Shown here: piece after piece, positions 50,295 through 62,336 of the stretch
How the letters are laid out: each line of letters opens with the position of its first letter
How positions within the stretch are numbered: position 1 is the stretch's first letter
From: Oricola cellulosilytica
Lineage (GTDB): Bacteria > Pseudomonadota > Alphaproteobacteria > Rhizobiales > Rhizobiaceae
Direction: 5' to 3'
Assembly: GCF_019966575.1 (NCBI RefSeq)
Contig: NZ_JAINFK010000002.1
Location: 124,001 to 188,000, forward strand
DNA length: 64,000 bases
The notes under the pieces: model-generated
Told to the model about the DNA's origin: nothing
What the model saw: the letters and a program-made list of their open reading frames with translations, nothing else
The model's database searches: none
Position numbers and translations under genes: made by a program

Positions 50295-51568
50295 AGCGCA
50301 ATCTCCGGAAAAGCGGTCAGCAAGGCGGTGGCCAGCACCATCAGCGCGAAAAACGGCGCCGCGTAGCGTGCGATCTCGAAAATGTTTCGGCCGGTCACGC
50401 TTTGCAGGACGAACAGGTTGAAGCCGACGGGCGGCGTGATCTGGCTCATCTCCACCACCAGAACCAGGAAGATGCCGAACCAGATCGTGTCGATCCCCGC
50501 TGCCTGAACCATCGGCAGGATAACCGAAACGGTCAGCACCACGATCGAGATCCCGTCCAGAAAACAGCCAAGGATGATGAAGAAGATCACCAGTGCGGCG
50601 ATCAGCACGTAGGGCGAGAAGCCCTGCTCGCCGATCCAGCCGGCCAGCGAACGGGGAACGCCGGTGAACCCCATAGCGACGGTCAGGAAAGCGGCGCCCG
50701 CCAGAATGAAGGCGATCATGCAGGAGGTCCGCGTCGCCCGGAGCAGGCTCTCTGTGAAAGCGGTCCGCCCGAACTCGCCCGACGCCGATGCGAGGATCAG
50801 CGCGCCGATCACGCCGATGACTGCCGCCTCCGTGGGCGAGGCCAACCCGGCATAGATCGATCCGATGACGGCGATGATCAGCCCGATGGTGGGCGCCAGA
50901 CCCATGAATGCGCGAAGCTTTCCGGCCTCGTCATGCGCGCTGTCGGCCTGCGGCATGCGCTCGCGGTGCATCATCGCCCAGATCGCGGTGTATCCGGCGA
51001 ACAACGCAGCCAGCATCAGCCCGGGGACGATGCCCGCGATAAAAAGCCGCGCGATCGACTGCTCCGTCGCGGCGCCGTAGACGATCAGGATGATCGAAGG
51101 CGGGATGAGAAACCCGAACGTTCCCGACCCGGCGAGCGTGCCGATCGCCATGCGCGTGTCGTATCCGCGTTTCTCGAGCTCCGGCAACGACATCCGGCCG
51201 ATCGTCGCGGTGGTCGCGGCGGAGGAACCTGAAACGGCGGCAAACAGCGCGCAGCCAAGAATGTTGACGTGCAGCAGGCCGCCCGGAAGCCTTCGCGTCA
51301 GTGGAGCGAGCCCGGCGAACATGTTGCGCGACAGGTTGGAGCGAAACAGGATTTCGCCCATCCACAGGAACATCGGCAGAGCTGTCAGGTCCCAGATGTT
51401 GAGCGCGCCCCAGACCTTCGTCGCAAAGACGGTGCCCGGCGGAACGGACGTTGCGACAGTCATCGCAATCCAGGCGACCGCCATCAGCGCAAAACCGACC
51501 CAGAGACCCGTCGCGAGAAACGCAAAAAGGGCGACGAGAAGGATAACCGAGAGCGTCTCGACGGCCAT
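50264..51568 (-). CDS. TRAP transporter large permease (DctM type)
   Basis: 434 residues, about twelve helices. DctM landmarks: LTALPMFLWMGEILFRSNLS, GGLLHVNILGCALFAAVSGS, SAATTATIGRMSLPELEKRG, FGFLIPPSIILIVYGAATEQ, and GILVVVEMSQITPPVGFNLF-like VVEMSQITPPVGFNLFVLQ. It is the channel half of a substrate-binding-protein-dependent, ion-gradient-driven importer. It is coupled to dctQ (the ATG abuts its stop) and overlaps the regulator gene. The substrate is probably 5-oxoproline or a hydantoin-like acid, from context. Confidence 0.95.
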   Translation of the reverse strand: MAVETLSVILLVALFAFLATGLWVGFALMAVAWIAMTVATSVPPGTVFATKVWGALNIWDLTALPMFLWMGEILFRSNLSRNMFAGLAPLTRRLPGGLLHVNILGCALFAAVSGSSAATTATIGRMSLPELEKRGYDTRMAIGTLAGSGTFGFLIPPSIILIVYGAATEQSIARLFIAGIVPGLMLAALFAGYTAIWAMMHRERMPQADSAHDEAGKLRAFMGLAPTIGLIIAVIGSIYAGLASPTEAAVIGVIGALILASASGEFGRTAFTESLLRATRTSCMIAFILAGAAFLTVAMGFTGVPRSLAGWIGEQGFSPYVLIAALVIFFIILGCFLDGISIVVLTVSVILPMVQAAGIDTIWFGIFLVLVVEMSQITPPVGFNLFVLQSVTGRNIFEIARYAAPFFALMVLATALLTAFPEIALWLPRTMMAR

Positions 51569-52131
51569 TATTCGACCGCTCCCGAGACTGCGTCCCTGCC
51601 CTCTTCCTCGCGCCGGAAATCCGGCACGCCTCCGCGCAGCAGCGTGACCAGTTCATCCACGACCGCTATTGCCAGCACGACGAAGCCAGCCGACATCGCC
51701 GCTTGGGGAATCCAGAGCGGCACCGGCACAACCCCGTAGGAGACGCTGCCGAATTTCCAGGAATCGATAAGCTGAAGCGTCGAGTGCCAGGCCGCAAACA
51801 CGGCAAGAACGGTCGCGCCGGCGAGCATCGCGGAATCGAGCACGCGCGCACCTTTCGCGCCGAGCGCAGCGGCGAGCACCGTGACGCGCACATGGCTCGC
51901 TGATTTCAGCGTCGGCGCAAGCGCCAGCGTCGACGCGGCGACGAACAGGAAGCCACCGATCTCCGCGAGCGAGGGCACTGCCAGTCCTACGGCATCGGTC
52001 CCGAACGCCAGCAGGATGCGGTCGCCCACCCGGCCGGCGATCTGCGCAGCAACGAGGATGGCAATCAAGGTGAGACACAAGGCCGAAAGCCCGAGCGAGA
52101 TGGCATAAAGGCCGTTCAGAAAACGTCGCAT
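51568..52131 (-). CDS. TRAP transporter small permease (DctQ type)
   Basis: 187 residues from ATG 52131 (MRRFLNGLYAISLGLSALCL). Four helices and the DctQ pattern SLAEIGGFLFVAASTLALAP with ASHVRVTVLAA. It links the binding protein to the large permease. Its stop overlaps the dctM start by one base. It lies 56 nt after dctP. Confidence 0.93.
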   Translation of the reverse strand: MRRFLNGLYAISLGLSALCLTLIAILVAAQIAGRVGDRILLAFGTDAVGLAVPSLAEIGGFLFVAASTLALAPTLKSASHVRVTVLAAALGAKGARVLDSAMLAGATVLAVFAAWHSTLQLIDSWKFGSVSYGVVPVPLWIPQAAMSAGFVVLAIAVVDELVTLLRGGVPDFRREEEGRDAVSGAVE

Positions 52132-52187
52132 CTTGGCTCCCGGCGATAATGTACAAAGGGCCCGGAAGGGTGCCGGACCCGCTGAAA

Positions 52188-53174
52188 TCACATGGCGCGA
52201 TAGGCGTCGACGATCGCCTTACCCTCGTCACCGGCCTCCGCCAGCCACTCGTCGGTCATGGTTTGGCCGATCGCGCCGAGCTGTTCCTTTAGCGTCTCGG
52301 ACGGCGCGGAAACCTGCATGCCGTTGTCCGTCAGGACCTGGATTTTCTCGGCCGTTTCGGCCTCCGACATCTCCCAGCCCCGGCTCTCAGCCTCGGCCGC
52401 GGCGTCCCTCACCGCTTTCTGCTGTTCTTCGGGCAGCGCATCGAAGGCCTGCTTGTTGACGATCACCATGTTCTTCGGAAGCCAGGCCTGAGTGTCGATG
52501 TAATGCGACACGAAATCCCAGGCTTTCGAGCTTGCGCCGGTCGATGGCGACGTGATCATCGCGGAAACGCGCCCGGTCGAGAAAGCGGTCGGAATGTCGC
52601 CGGCCTCGACCTGGGTCGGAACAGCGCCCATCAGCTGCGCGAGGCGCTCGGTCGCCGCGTTGTAGGCGCGAAAGCTCACGCCCTGCATTTGGTCGGTCGA
52701 GGTAACTTCCTCGTTCACATACAGGCTCTGACCCGGCCACGGCACGGCGAACAGAAGCGTCAGCCCCTGCTCGTCCAGCTTTGCGGCGATGTCTTCGCGC
52801 GAGGCCTTCCACAATTTCTCTGCATCTTCGTAGGACGCGGCCAGGAACGGGATGGAATCGACGCCGAAGACCGGGTCCTCATTCGCCATTCGAGAAATCA
52901 GGATCTCGCCGATCGGCGCAAGTCCCCGGCGCACCGCATCCTTGATCTCCGCGTGTCCGAACAGCGAGTTGGCCGAATGCACGGTGATGGACAGTTCGCC
53001 GCCGGTCGCTTCCTTCACCGCGGCGGCGAACTGCATGATGTTCTGGGTGTGGAACACCGCATCGCCATACGGCGTCGGCATATCCCATTTTGTTTCCGCA
53101 AATGCGGCTCCGGCAAATCCCAGTGTTGCGGAAATCGCGGATGCAGTCAGAATGCTGCGAAATGCACGAACCAT
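52188..53174 (-). CDS. TRAP transporter periplasmic substrate-binding protein (DctP type)
   Basis: 328 residues from ATG 53174 with a Sec signal (SILTASAISATLGFAGAAFA, cleavage after AFA). DctP fold: KWDMPTPYGDAVFHTQNIMQ, AAAVKEATGGELSITVHSAN, EIKDAVRRGLAPIGEILIS, FRAYNAATERLAQLMGA, and VPTQVEAGDIPTAFSTGRV. The family's carboxylate-binding Arg is in the SFRAYN region. First gene of the dctPQM-regulator operon, divergent from the oxoprolinase gene 170 nt away. Confidence 0.95.
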   Translation of the reverse strand: MVRAFRSILTASAISATLGFAGAAFAETKWDMPTPYGDAVFHTQNIMQFAAAVKEATGGELSITVHSANSLFGHAEIKDAVRRGLAPIGEILISRMANEDPVFGVDSIPFLAASYEDAEKLWKASREDIAAKLDEQGLTLLFAVPWPGQSLYVNEEVTSTDQMQGVSFRAYNAATERLAQLMGAVPTQVEAGDIPTAFSTGRVSAMITSPSTGASSKAWDFVSHYIDTQAWLPKNMVIVNKQAFDALPEEQQKAVRDAAAEAESRGWEMSEAETAEKIQVLTDNGMQVSAPSETLKEQLGAIGQTMTDEWLAEAGDEGKAIVDAYRAM

Positions 53175-53237
53175 GAAGGCCTCCCTGTGTGCTTGTCTCC
53201 CGGTGGCGGCACGAACCCGCCCGCCGCAGAACAGAAC

Positions 53238-53263
53238 TTGACACTTCACTGATAAATTGTCAA
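53238..53263. promoter_or_regulatory. TTGACA-N14-TGTCAA inverted repeat in the dctP/oxoprolinase divergent promoter
   Basis: Two 6-bp arms facing each other, TTGACA at 53238-53243 and TGTCAA at 53258-53263, give a -35-like hexamer on each strand. They lie between the divergent dctP and oxoprolinase genes, where a single regulator site could control both. The best candidate is the MarR-like protein at 49734. No good -10 was found by eye. Confidence 0.35.
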
Positions 53264-53344
53264 CAAAACCTCATTGTATCCGGACGAGAGCACCTCGGGG
53301 CATTCGTCCGCCCACGCTCACCGGATCGCCTGGAGGATATCGTC

Positions 53345-56992
<3,648 letters not shown>

Positions 56993-57036
56993 TCTCCGGC
57001 TATTGGAGAAAATCTGAGAGAAGGATCAGTACTCTC

Positions 57037-57537
57037 TTATCGCCGCACATCGTCCAGCAGCGCCGGACTGACTTCTTGCCCCTCGCCGCTTGCATGCAGC
57101 ACGCTAACGTCGCCGGTGGTTTCCAGCACGACCGCCCTGACCCGGCTCACATCGAGCACATTGGCCTCGCGTAGCTTTGCGTAGAGGTCGGCCGTCGTCA
57201 GGTTGGCACGATCCAGATTGTCGTGAAGGATTGCGCCTTCCTCCATGATCATCAGCGGCTCATTATCGACAACCTTAACGACAAAGCCGAACTTTCCCCT
57301 CAATCGCGCGATGACACCTTGTGTGACGAATAGGGCCACCAACGCCGCGATCCCGACGAACACGCTCTTGCCTGTGGCGGTCACCGCCGTCGCAAGGATC
57401 GAACCGACCGCAACAGTGTTGACGAGATCGAAGGCAGACATCTTTGAAAACGAACGCAGTCCGTTCAACCGGGCGAGCGCAATCACCACAGCGACGATGA
57501 CCACCGAACGGAGGAAGACTTCGAGTATTTCAGGCAT
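57037..57537 (-). CDS. DUF421 (YetF-like) membrane protein
   Basis: 166 residues from ATG 57537 ([20 protein letters not shown]). Three N-terminal helices, then the DUF421 core ([39 protein letters not shown]) and a soluble domain ([40 protein letters not shown]). YetF proteins are of unknown function and act at the membrane in several bacteria. It sits between the oxoprolinase gene and a fossil of a HyuB gene, on the opposite strand to both. Confidence 0.88.
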   Translation of the reverse strand: MPEILEVFLRSVVIVAVVIALARLNGLRSFSKMSAFDLVNTVAVGSILATAVTATGKSVFVGIAALVALFVTQGVIARLRGKFGFVVKVVDNEPLMIMEEGAILHDNLDRANLTTADLYAKLREANVLDVSRVRAVVLETTGDVSVLHASGEGQEVSPALLDDVRR

Positions 57538-57561
57538 CGTAGGACTCCGGGTTTTGCTGCG

Positions 57562-57618
57562 ACAACCGGTGTGTGCGCCCATTGTTCCCCGACGGGAACA
57601 ATGCGGGCTACAGGTTGT
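57562..57618. repeat. Interrupted inverted repeat upstream of DUF421 gene
   Basis: CATTGTTCCC (57580-57589) and GGGAACAATG (57594-57603) are perfect 10-bp arms around CGAC. Outer arms ACAACC (57562-57567) and GGTTGT (57613-57618) also pair. It lies between the DUF421 start and the HyuB remnant and could be an operator or a strong hairpin. Confidence 0.7.
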
Positions 57619-57651
57619 TGTGTGTTCAGGAGGCACTCGATGGCCAATACT

Positions 57652-57812
57652 CTGGAACTTGCCCCACGTGATCGCCTCGCCGTCCGACGTCTTGCTGCGC
57701 CGTACGGTTTTGGCAGGTGGTGGCGAATGCGGACGCATCGAAATCCACCGTCTCGACGGCATACTAGAGCGGCTGGAACACTGCGACGCCCAGGGGATAC
57801 CGATCAGACAAG
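57652..57812 (+). pseudogene. Remnant of a HyuB/oxoprolinase C-terminal end
   Basis: Frame 1 reads [13 protein letters not shown], then one extra T in the GGTTTT run moves to frame 2, which reads [20 protein letters not shown] and RLEHCD. The intact oxoprolinase C-terminus has [20 protein letters not shown] and LEMLHHCD, and the two match closely. Only about 50 codons remain and there is no stop-to-stop domain. The DUF421 gene lies between the intact gene and this piece, so this is a decayed second copy or a scar of a duplication. Confidence 0.75.
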
Positions 57813-57822
57813 GAAAACGCCG

Positions 57823-58170
57823 ATGTCGAGAACGAACCTCAGCGCGATGAAGTTCTCAAGCGTCTATCCGCTGTATGTCCAGAAGGCCGAACGGAAGAAC
57901 CGGAGCAAGGACGAGGTCGATCAGATCATACGTTGGCTCACAGGTTACAGCCAATCGGAACTGCAACGGCAAATCGAAGAGGAGACCGATTTCGAGGGCT
58001 TCTTCGGCCAGGCGCCCCGGCTCCATCCGAAAAGCTCCCTTATCAAGGGGGTGGTCTGCGGCGTGCGCGTCGAAGAAATCGAGGATCCTCTGGTGCAGAA
58101 GATTCGTTACCTGGACAAGCTGGTCGACGAACTGGCGAAGCGAAAGGCGATGGAGAAAATTCTCAGGTAG
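57823..58170 (+). CDS. DUF2200 protein
   Basis: 115 residues from ATG 57823, with AAGGA 9 nt upstream. The DUF2200 pattern is clear: [60 protein letters not shown], and [20 protein letters not shown]. It is a small soluble protein with no known function. It starts right after the HyuB remnant and is followed 29 nt later by the cupin gene. Confidence 0.9.
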   Translation: MSRTNLSAMKFSSVYPLYVQKAERKNRSKDEVDQIIRWLTGYSQSELQRQIEEETDFEGFFGQAPRLHPKSSLIKGVVCGVRVEEIEDPLVQKIRYLDKLVDELAKRKAMEKILR

Positions 58171-58199
58171 CGAAGAAGCGGCTCGAATGAGGTAGACCA

Positions 58200-58752
58200 A
58201 TGACCATCAGGGACAATCGCCTTCCAGTCGACGATATCGACATCCGCAGGCTCGCTGCGCCCCGTGGCGACGCCATCCCCAACAATGACCTTTATCCCGC
58301 GATCATCCTGCCGAGCGTGCTCGGCGGCAAGAATGAACCCGCCACGATCCACGCACTCTACGCCAGGAACGGCTGGGGCGGCGCTTGGACATGGCAGGTC
58401 TTCGACTATCATCACTTCCATCCCGACGCCTTCGAGGCGCTGGCCGTCGCATCGGGCGGCGCGACGCTGATGCTGGGCGGCCCGCAGGGCGAGGAAATCG
58501 AAGTCGCGTCCGGCGACGTGCTGATCCTTCCGCCGGGCTACGGCCACAAGCAAATCAGGAAAAGCGATGAATTCCGGATCTGCGGCGCCTAACCCGCCCG
58601 GCCAGGAGAACTACTCCACGATCCGCGAAAGCAAAGGTTATGACGAGACGGTATTGGAGACGATGAGGCAGGTTCCGCCGCCCAGGACCGATCCGGTCTT
58701 CGGCCGACCCTTCAGGGAGCTCTTGGCGGCAGGGCAATCGCAGGTGGAGTGA
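58200..58752 (+). pseudogene. YjlB-type cupin gene broken by a single-base frameshift
   Basis: The first frame (58200-58592, 130 residues) encodes a cupin barrel (GWGGAWTWQVFDYHHFHPDA, EALAVASGGATLMLGG, GDVLILPPGYGHKQI) and stops at TAA 58590 after FRICGA. The next frame continues the same family with PPGQENYSTIRESKGYD and ETMRQVPPPRTDPVFG to 58752. Removing one A in TAAC restores FRICGAYPPGQ, as in B. subtilis YjlB. It is either a real pseudogene or a sequencing error. GAGGT precedes the ATG. Confidence 0.88.
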
Positions 58753-58755
58753 GCA

Positions 58756-59409
58756 ATGACGACGAAGCACGCCGATGTCGTCAGGGCGTTGCTCGAATGC
58801 CACGGCAAGACCTATGCCGCTGAACTCGGCATGGACCTGGCGAAGAACACGCCCTCGTTTCTTTTCCGCTGGCTGTGTGCGGCCCTGTTGATGAGTGCGC
58901 GCATTGGCTCCGGCAACGCGATGCGCGCGGCAAATGCGCTCGCCGACGCCGGATGGACCACTGCGGGCCACATGGCCGCCAGCACCTGGAAAGACCGGGT
59001 GAAGGTTCTCAACAGGCACGGCTACGCCCGCTACGATGAAAGCACTGCGCGCATGCTCGGCGAGACAGTTTCCCTGATGCAGAAAAAATACGGGGGCGAC
59101 CTGCGCAAGCTTCGCGAAGCGGCGGGCCGTGACCCCGACGGCGAACGAAGGTTGCTGAAGGAATTCAAGGGCATCGGCGATGTCGGCGTGGATATCTTCT
59201 TCCGCGAGGTGCAGGCTGCTTGGGATGAGATCTTTCCCTTTGCCGACCGCAAGGCGCTCGCGGCGGCCGAAAAGCTCGGGCTTCCGGCGTCAGCACAGGG
59301 GCTGGCGGCGCTCGTCACGAAGGCGGACTTACCCCGCCTTGTCGCCGCACTGGTACGCACGGAACTTGAAAAAGACCACGCCGCCATTCTCGATGGCACC
59401 GCCCAGTAG
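58756..59409 (+). CDS. EndoIII-like HhH protein lacking the Fe-S cysteines
   Basis: 217 residues. Helical EndoIII-like core with a helix-hairpin-helix (LLKEFKGIGDVGVDIFFREV) and an Asp further on (PFADRKALAAAEKLGLP). The lysine of the lyase-type glycosylases in G-x-G-x-K is replaced (GIGDVG), and no C-terminal 4Fe-4S cysteine cluster is present. A monofunctional or non-catalytic role is therefore possible. It starts 3 nt after the broken cupin frame ends and may be part of the same small transcript. Confidence 0.75.
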   Translation: MTTKHADVVRALLECHGKTYAAELGMDLAKNTPSFLFRWLCAALLMSARIGSGNAMRAANALADAGWTTAGHMAASTWKDRVKVLNRHGYARYDESTARMLGETVSLMQKKYGGDLRKLREAAGRDPDGERRLLKEFKGIGDVGVDIFFREVQAAWDEIFPFADRKALAAAEKLGLPASAQGLAALVTKADLPRLVAALVRTELEKDHAAILDGTAQ

Positions 59410-59476
59410 TTCGGGACTGCCCGAATTCGGCCTGAATGCGCCTCTACCGGCGGGAAAACCTTTCGAGGAAGCCGAA

Positions 59477-59965
59477 TTGCAAACCAGAACCTCTCTCCCC
59501 CTGCTGTCCGCCTGTCTGCTTGCCGCCGGCCTGGCACTGACCGGTTGCAAAACCGGGACAACGCCCCCCGTCCCGGCAATCCAGCCGCCGGTTCCGCAGG
59601 CGGAGCCGGTCAGTCCGCTCGATGCATTGATCGCGCAATACGCGCAGGTCTATCAGGTTCCCGAAGCGCTGGTGCACCGCGTCGTTAAGCGCGAGAGCAC
59701 CTATAATCCGAAGGCGCGCAACGGCGGCCATTACGGGCTGATGCAGCTAAAGCCGGCGACCGCGCGGACAATGGGGTTCAGGGGCGGCGCGTCGGATCTC
59801 TACGACGCCGAGACCAACCTCAAATACGGCGTTAAATACCTGCGCGGCGCATGGCTGCTCGCCGACGGCAGCCACGACAAGGCGGTCAGGCTTTATTCGT
59901 CGGGCTACTATTACGAGGCCAAGCGGCGCGGCATGCTGGTCGAAACCGGCCTGCGCAGCGGTTGA
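59477..59965 (+). CDS. Lytic transglycosylase lipoprotein (SLT domain), copy 2, TTG start
   Basis: 162 residues from TTG 59477, chosen because GAGGA lies 7 nt upstream and the resulting N-terminus is a perfect lipoprotein signal with lipobox ALTGC. SLT domain: catalytic Glu73 in HRVVKRESTYNPKARNG, then YGLMQLKPATARTMGF and YDAETNLKYGVKYLRGAW. The YNAG motif is replaced by YSSGYYY. It is a paralogue of the lipoprotein at 45948. An ATG at 59394 would add a non-signal stretch and is less likely. Confidence 0.88.
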   Translation: MQTRTSLPLLSACLLAAGLALTGCKTGTTPPVPAIQPPVPQAEPVSPLDALIAQYAQVYQVPEALVHRVVKRESTYNPKARNGGHYGLMQLKPATARTMGFRGGASDLYDAETNLKYGVKYLRGAWLLADGSHDKAVRLYSSGYYYEAKRRGMLVETGLRSG

Positions 59966-59968
59966 CGC

Positions 59969-61342
59969 CTATTCCGCCAGCGCGCCGATCAACGCGTCGA
60001 CCAGATAGCTCACCTTGTAGCCCAGCTTGGAGGGCGTCAGTCCCATCCGCACGACCACCAGATTCTCCGACGGCACTACCGTCACCGACTGGCCGTCATG
60101 GCCCGACATGAAGAACGCATCGGGCGGCAGCTCCGCGTCATCGCCGCCCGAGCCGCCATTGGGCGGGCGCAGCCAGACATGGCCCCGCCCGTACTCGCCG
60201 TTCGAAGCGGGATGTGGCTCCGTCATCCAGTCGACGAAGCCAACCGGCAGCAGCGAACGGCCCCCCCAGACCCCGCGCTGGGCGAGAAACTGGCCGAACC
60301 GGGCCCAGTCGCGCGCGGTCGCATACATGTAGGATGAGCCGGCGAAGGTGCCGCGCGCGTCCGTTTCCAGGATGGCGGAGCGCATGCCAAGTGGATCGAA
60401 GAGCGCTTCGCGTGGCCACGCCAGCGCCTCGGCGGGATCCTCGAACGTGTCCTGCCAGACGCGCGACAGCAGCACCGTCGTGCCGGATGAATACAGGAAT
60501 TCGGCGCCGATCCCGCCCAGTGTCTGCTCGTCGAGCGGATGCGCCGCCGCGAAAGCCGCCATGTCCGGCTCCAGATAGAGCATCCGCGTCACGTCCGACA
60601 CGTTGCCGTACCCCTCGTTCCAGACAAGGTCACTCGCCATGCCGAGCAGATCGGCCGCCGTGATGTCCGCGCGCGGGCTCCCGGTCCAGCCATCGAACAG
60701 GCCTGCCCCCGCGATATCCAACCGCCCCTCACGGACCAGCCGCCCGATCAGCACCGCCGTCACGGTCTTGGTCATTGACCAGCCGAGCAGCGGCGTTTCG
60801 GCGTCGAACCCGTCGCCATAGCGTTCGGCGACGATCCGGCCGTCCTTGACGACGATGACCGCGCGCATTCCCGGCCCGGTCAAAGCCGGATCGTTGAGAA
60901 CGGCGTCGACGTCCATGTTGTCGGGCGTCTCGATCTGATCGCCGTCCGGCCATTCGCCAGGCTGCGGCTCGCGGATGTCATCTGCAACGAAATCAAGCCT
61001 TGCCGCGTCGAAATCGCCGTCTGCCACCGTCGCGCATCCGATGCCCTCGCGATAAAGAGCCGCCCCCCCGCCGAAAATGCCGAAGAGCCCCGCATGGACC
61101 TCACCGCTGTCCCGGTCGACCGACACGCGCATCAGCCTCAGCAACGGATGGCCGGGCGCCTGCACGTCGACTTTCAGCACCTGCTGCGGGTCGCGGCTGG
61201 CAATGAAAACGTTGGAGCAAACGATTTTGGCGGAGTAGTTGGCGCCGACGCGAACGAGATCAGGCGGCGCGATAGCGAGCCACACGGCAAGCCCCACTGC
61301 CCCGATCAGGATCAGCACCACGATTGTCTTCACAATGCGCAT
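59969..61342 (-). CDS. Beta-lactamase-fold serine hydrolase (class C/NylB-like)
   Basis: 457 residues from ATG 61342 (MRIVKTIVVLILIGAVGLAV), an N-terminal membrane anchor or signal. Motif I Ser189-x-x-Lys192 in GWSMTKTVTA, motif II YSSGTTV and motif III-like GHDGQSV. It has about 125 residues between the anchor and the catalytic domain with no match. A NylB-like or esterase-type hydrolase is more likely than a resistance enzyme. It is convergent with the SLT lipoprotein gene, 3 nt apart. Confidence 0.9.
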   Translation of the reverse strand: MRIVKTIVVLILIGAVGLAVWLAIAPPDLVRVGANYSAKIVCSNVFIASRDPQQVLKVDVQAPGHPLLRLMRVSVDRDSGEVHAGLFGIFGGGAALYREGIGCATVADGDFDAARLDFVADDIREPQPGEWPDGDQIETPDNMDVDAVLNDPALTGPGMRAVIVVKDGRIVAERYGDGFDAETPLLGWSMTKTVTAVLIGRLVREGRLDIAGAGLFDGWTGSPRADITAADLLGMASDLVWNEGYGNVSDVTRMLYLEPDMAAFAAAHPLDEQTLGGIGAEFLYSSGTTVLLSRVWQDTFEDPAEALAWPREALFDPLGMRSAILETDARGTFAGSSYMYATARDWARFGQFLAQRGVWGGRSLLPVGFVDWMTEPHPASNGEYGRGHVWLRPPNGGSGGDDAELPPDAFFMSGHDGQSVTVVPSENLVVVRMGLTPSKLGYKVSYLVDALIGALAE

Positions 61343-61508
61343 GTTCGGCCCGCCCCTCCTCGGGCGCCGTCGAACTAGAATGACCTGGACGTAAACGTCA
61401 ACGGAAAATTTTGGGCGTGGTTGACCCGTGCCGCCAAACCGCCCAATTTTCCGCCTTAACCGGACGATCAGGGGACAAGCCACACCAGGGCCCAGAGGGG
61501 ACGAAGCC

Positions 61509-62303
61509 GTGCATCACCGCCTCATCGCAGCGTTCATGCTGATTGTCGCGGCCGCGCTCGCGGGATGCACCAGCATCACCTACGATTTCTCCGAGTCCCT
61601 CCTGCCGCTCGCCGCGCCGCGCTTTGGCGACAGCGATCCCGTTGACGCGTTCGAAGGCGGTGCTCCGCACGGCCACGCGGTCCACGGCATCGACATCGCC
61701 AAGTACCAGGGTCCGATCGACTGGGCCGCCGTGAAGCGCTCGGGTGTGTCCTTCGCCTTCATCAAGGCCACCGAGGGCGGCGACCGCGTCGACGATCGGT
61801 TCCGCGAATACTGGCGTCAGTCGCGGGCCGCCGGAGTGCCGCGCGGCGCTTATCATTTCTACTATTTCTGCCGGCCGGCGATCGAGCAGGCGCGCTGGTT
61901 CATCCGCCACGTGCCGCGCGAACGCGGCATGCTGCCCCCGGTTCTGGACATGGAATGGAACCACCAGTCGCCGAGTTGCAAGCTTAGGCCGCCGCCCGAG
62001 AAGGTCCGCTCCGAAATGCGCGTCTTCCTGGACGCGCTGGAGCGCCATTACGGCAAGCGCCCGGTTATCTACACCACGCCCGATTTCTACGAGAAGAATA
62101 TCGCCGGGCACTTCAAGAACGAGACGTTCTGGCTGCGCACCGTGAAGGCGCACCCCAAGGTGACCTATCCGGGGCGTGAATGGGCGTTCTGGCAATATAC
62201 CGGGACCGGCGTCGTCCCGGGAATCGACGGAGACACCGACATCAATGTCTTTGCCGGCGGCAAGGACGACTGGCGCCGATGGGTTGCCCAAAACAGCATC
62301 TGA
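61509..62303 (+). CDS. GH25 lysozyme lipoprotein, copy 2
   Basis: 264 residues from GTG 61509, where GAGGGG lies about 10 nt upstream. Lipoprotein signal with lipobox AALAGC, then a short linker and a GH25 barrel (VHGIDIAKYQGPIDWAAVKR, FAFIKATEGGD, RGAYHFYYFCRP, PPVLDMEWN, VIYTTPDFYEKN, WAFWQYTGTG). It cleaves murein beta-1,4 links. It shares the two DxE/DxW catalytic-region strands with the copy at 30501, but lacks that copy's long linker. The MltB-type gene follows 33 nt later. Confidence 0.92.
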   Translation: MHHRLIAAFMLIVAAALAGCTSITYDFSESLLPLAAPRFGDSDPVDAFEGGAPHGHAVHGIDIAKYQGPIDWAAVKRSGVSFAFIKATEGGDRVDDRFREYWRQSRAAGVPRGAYHFYYFCRPAIEQARWFIRHVPRERGMLPPVLDMEWNHQSPSCKLRPPPEKVRSEMRVFLDALERHYGKRPVIYTTPDFYEKNIAGHFKNETFWLRTVKAHPKVTYPGREWAFWQYTGTGVVPGIDGDTDINVFAGGKDDWRRWVAQNSI

Positions 62304-62336
62304 TTGTCATTTTCGCATCGCGAGGAGCATATTTTC

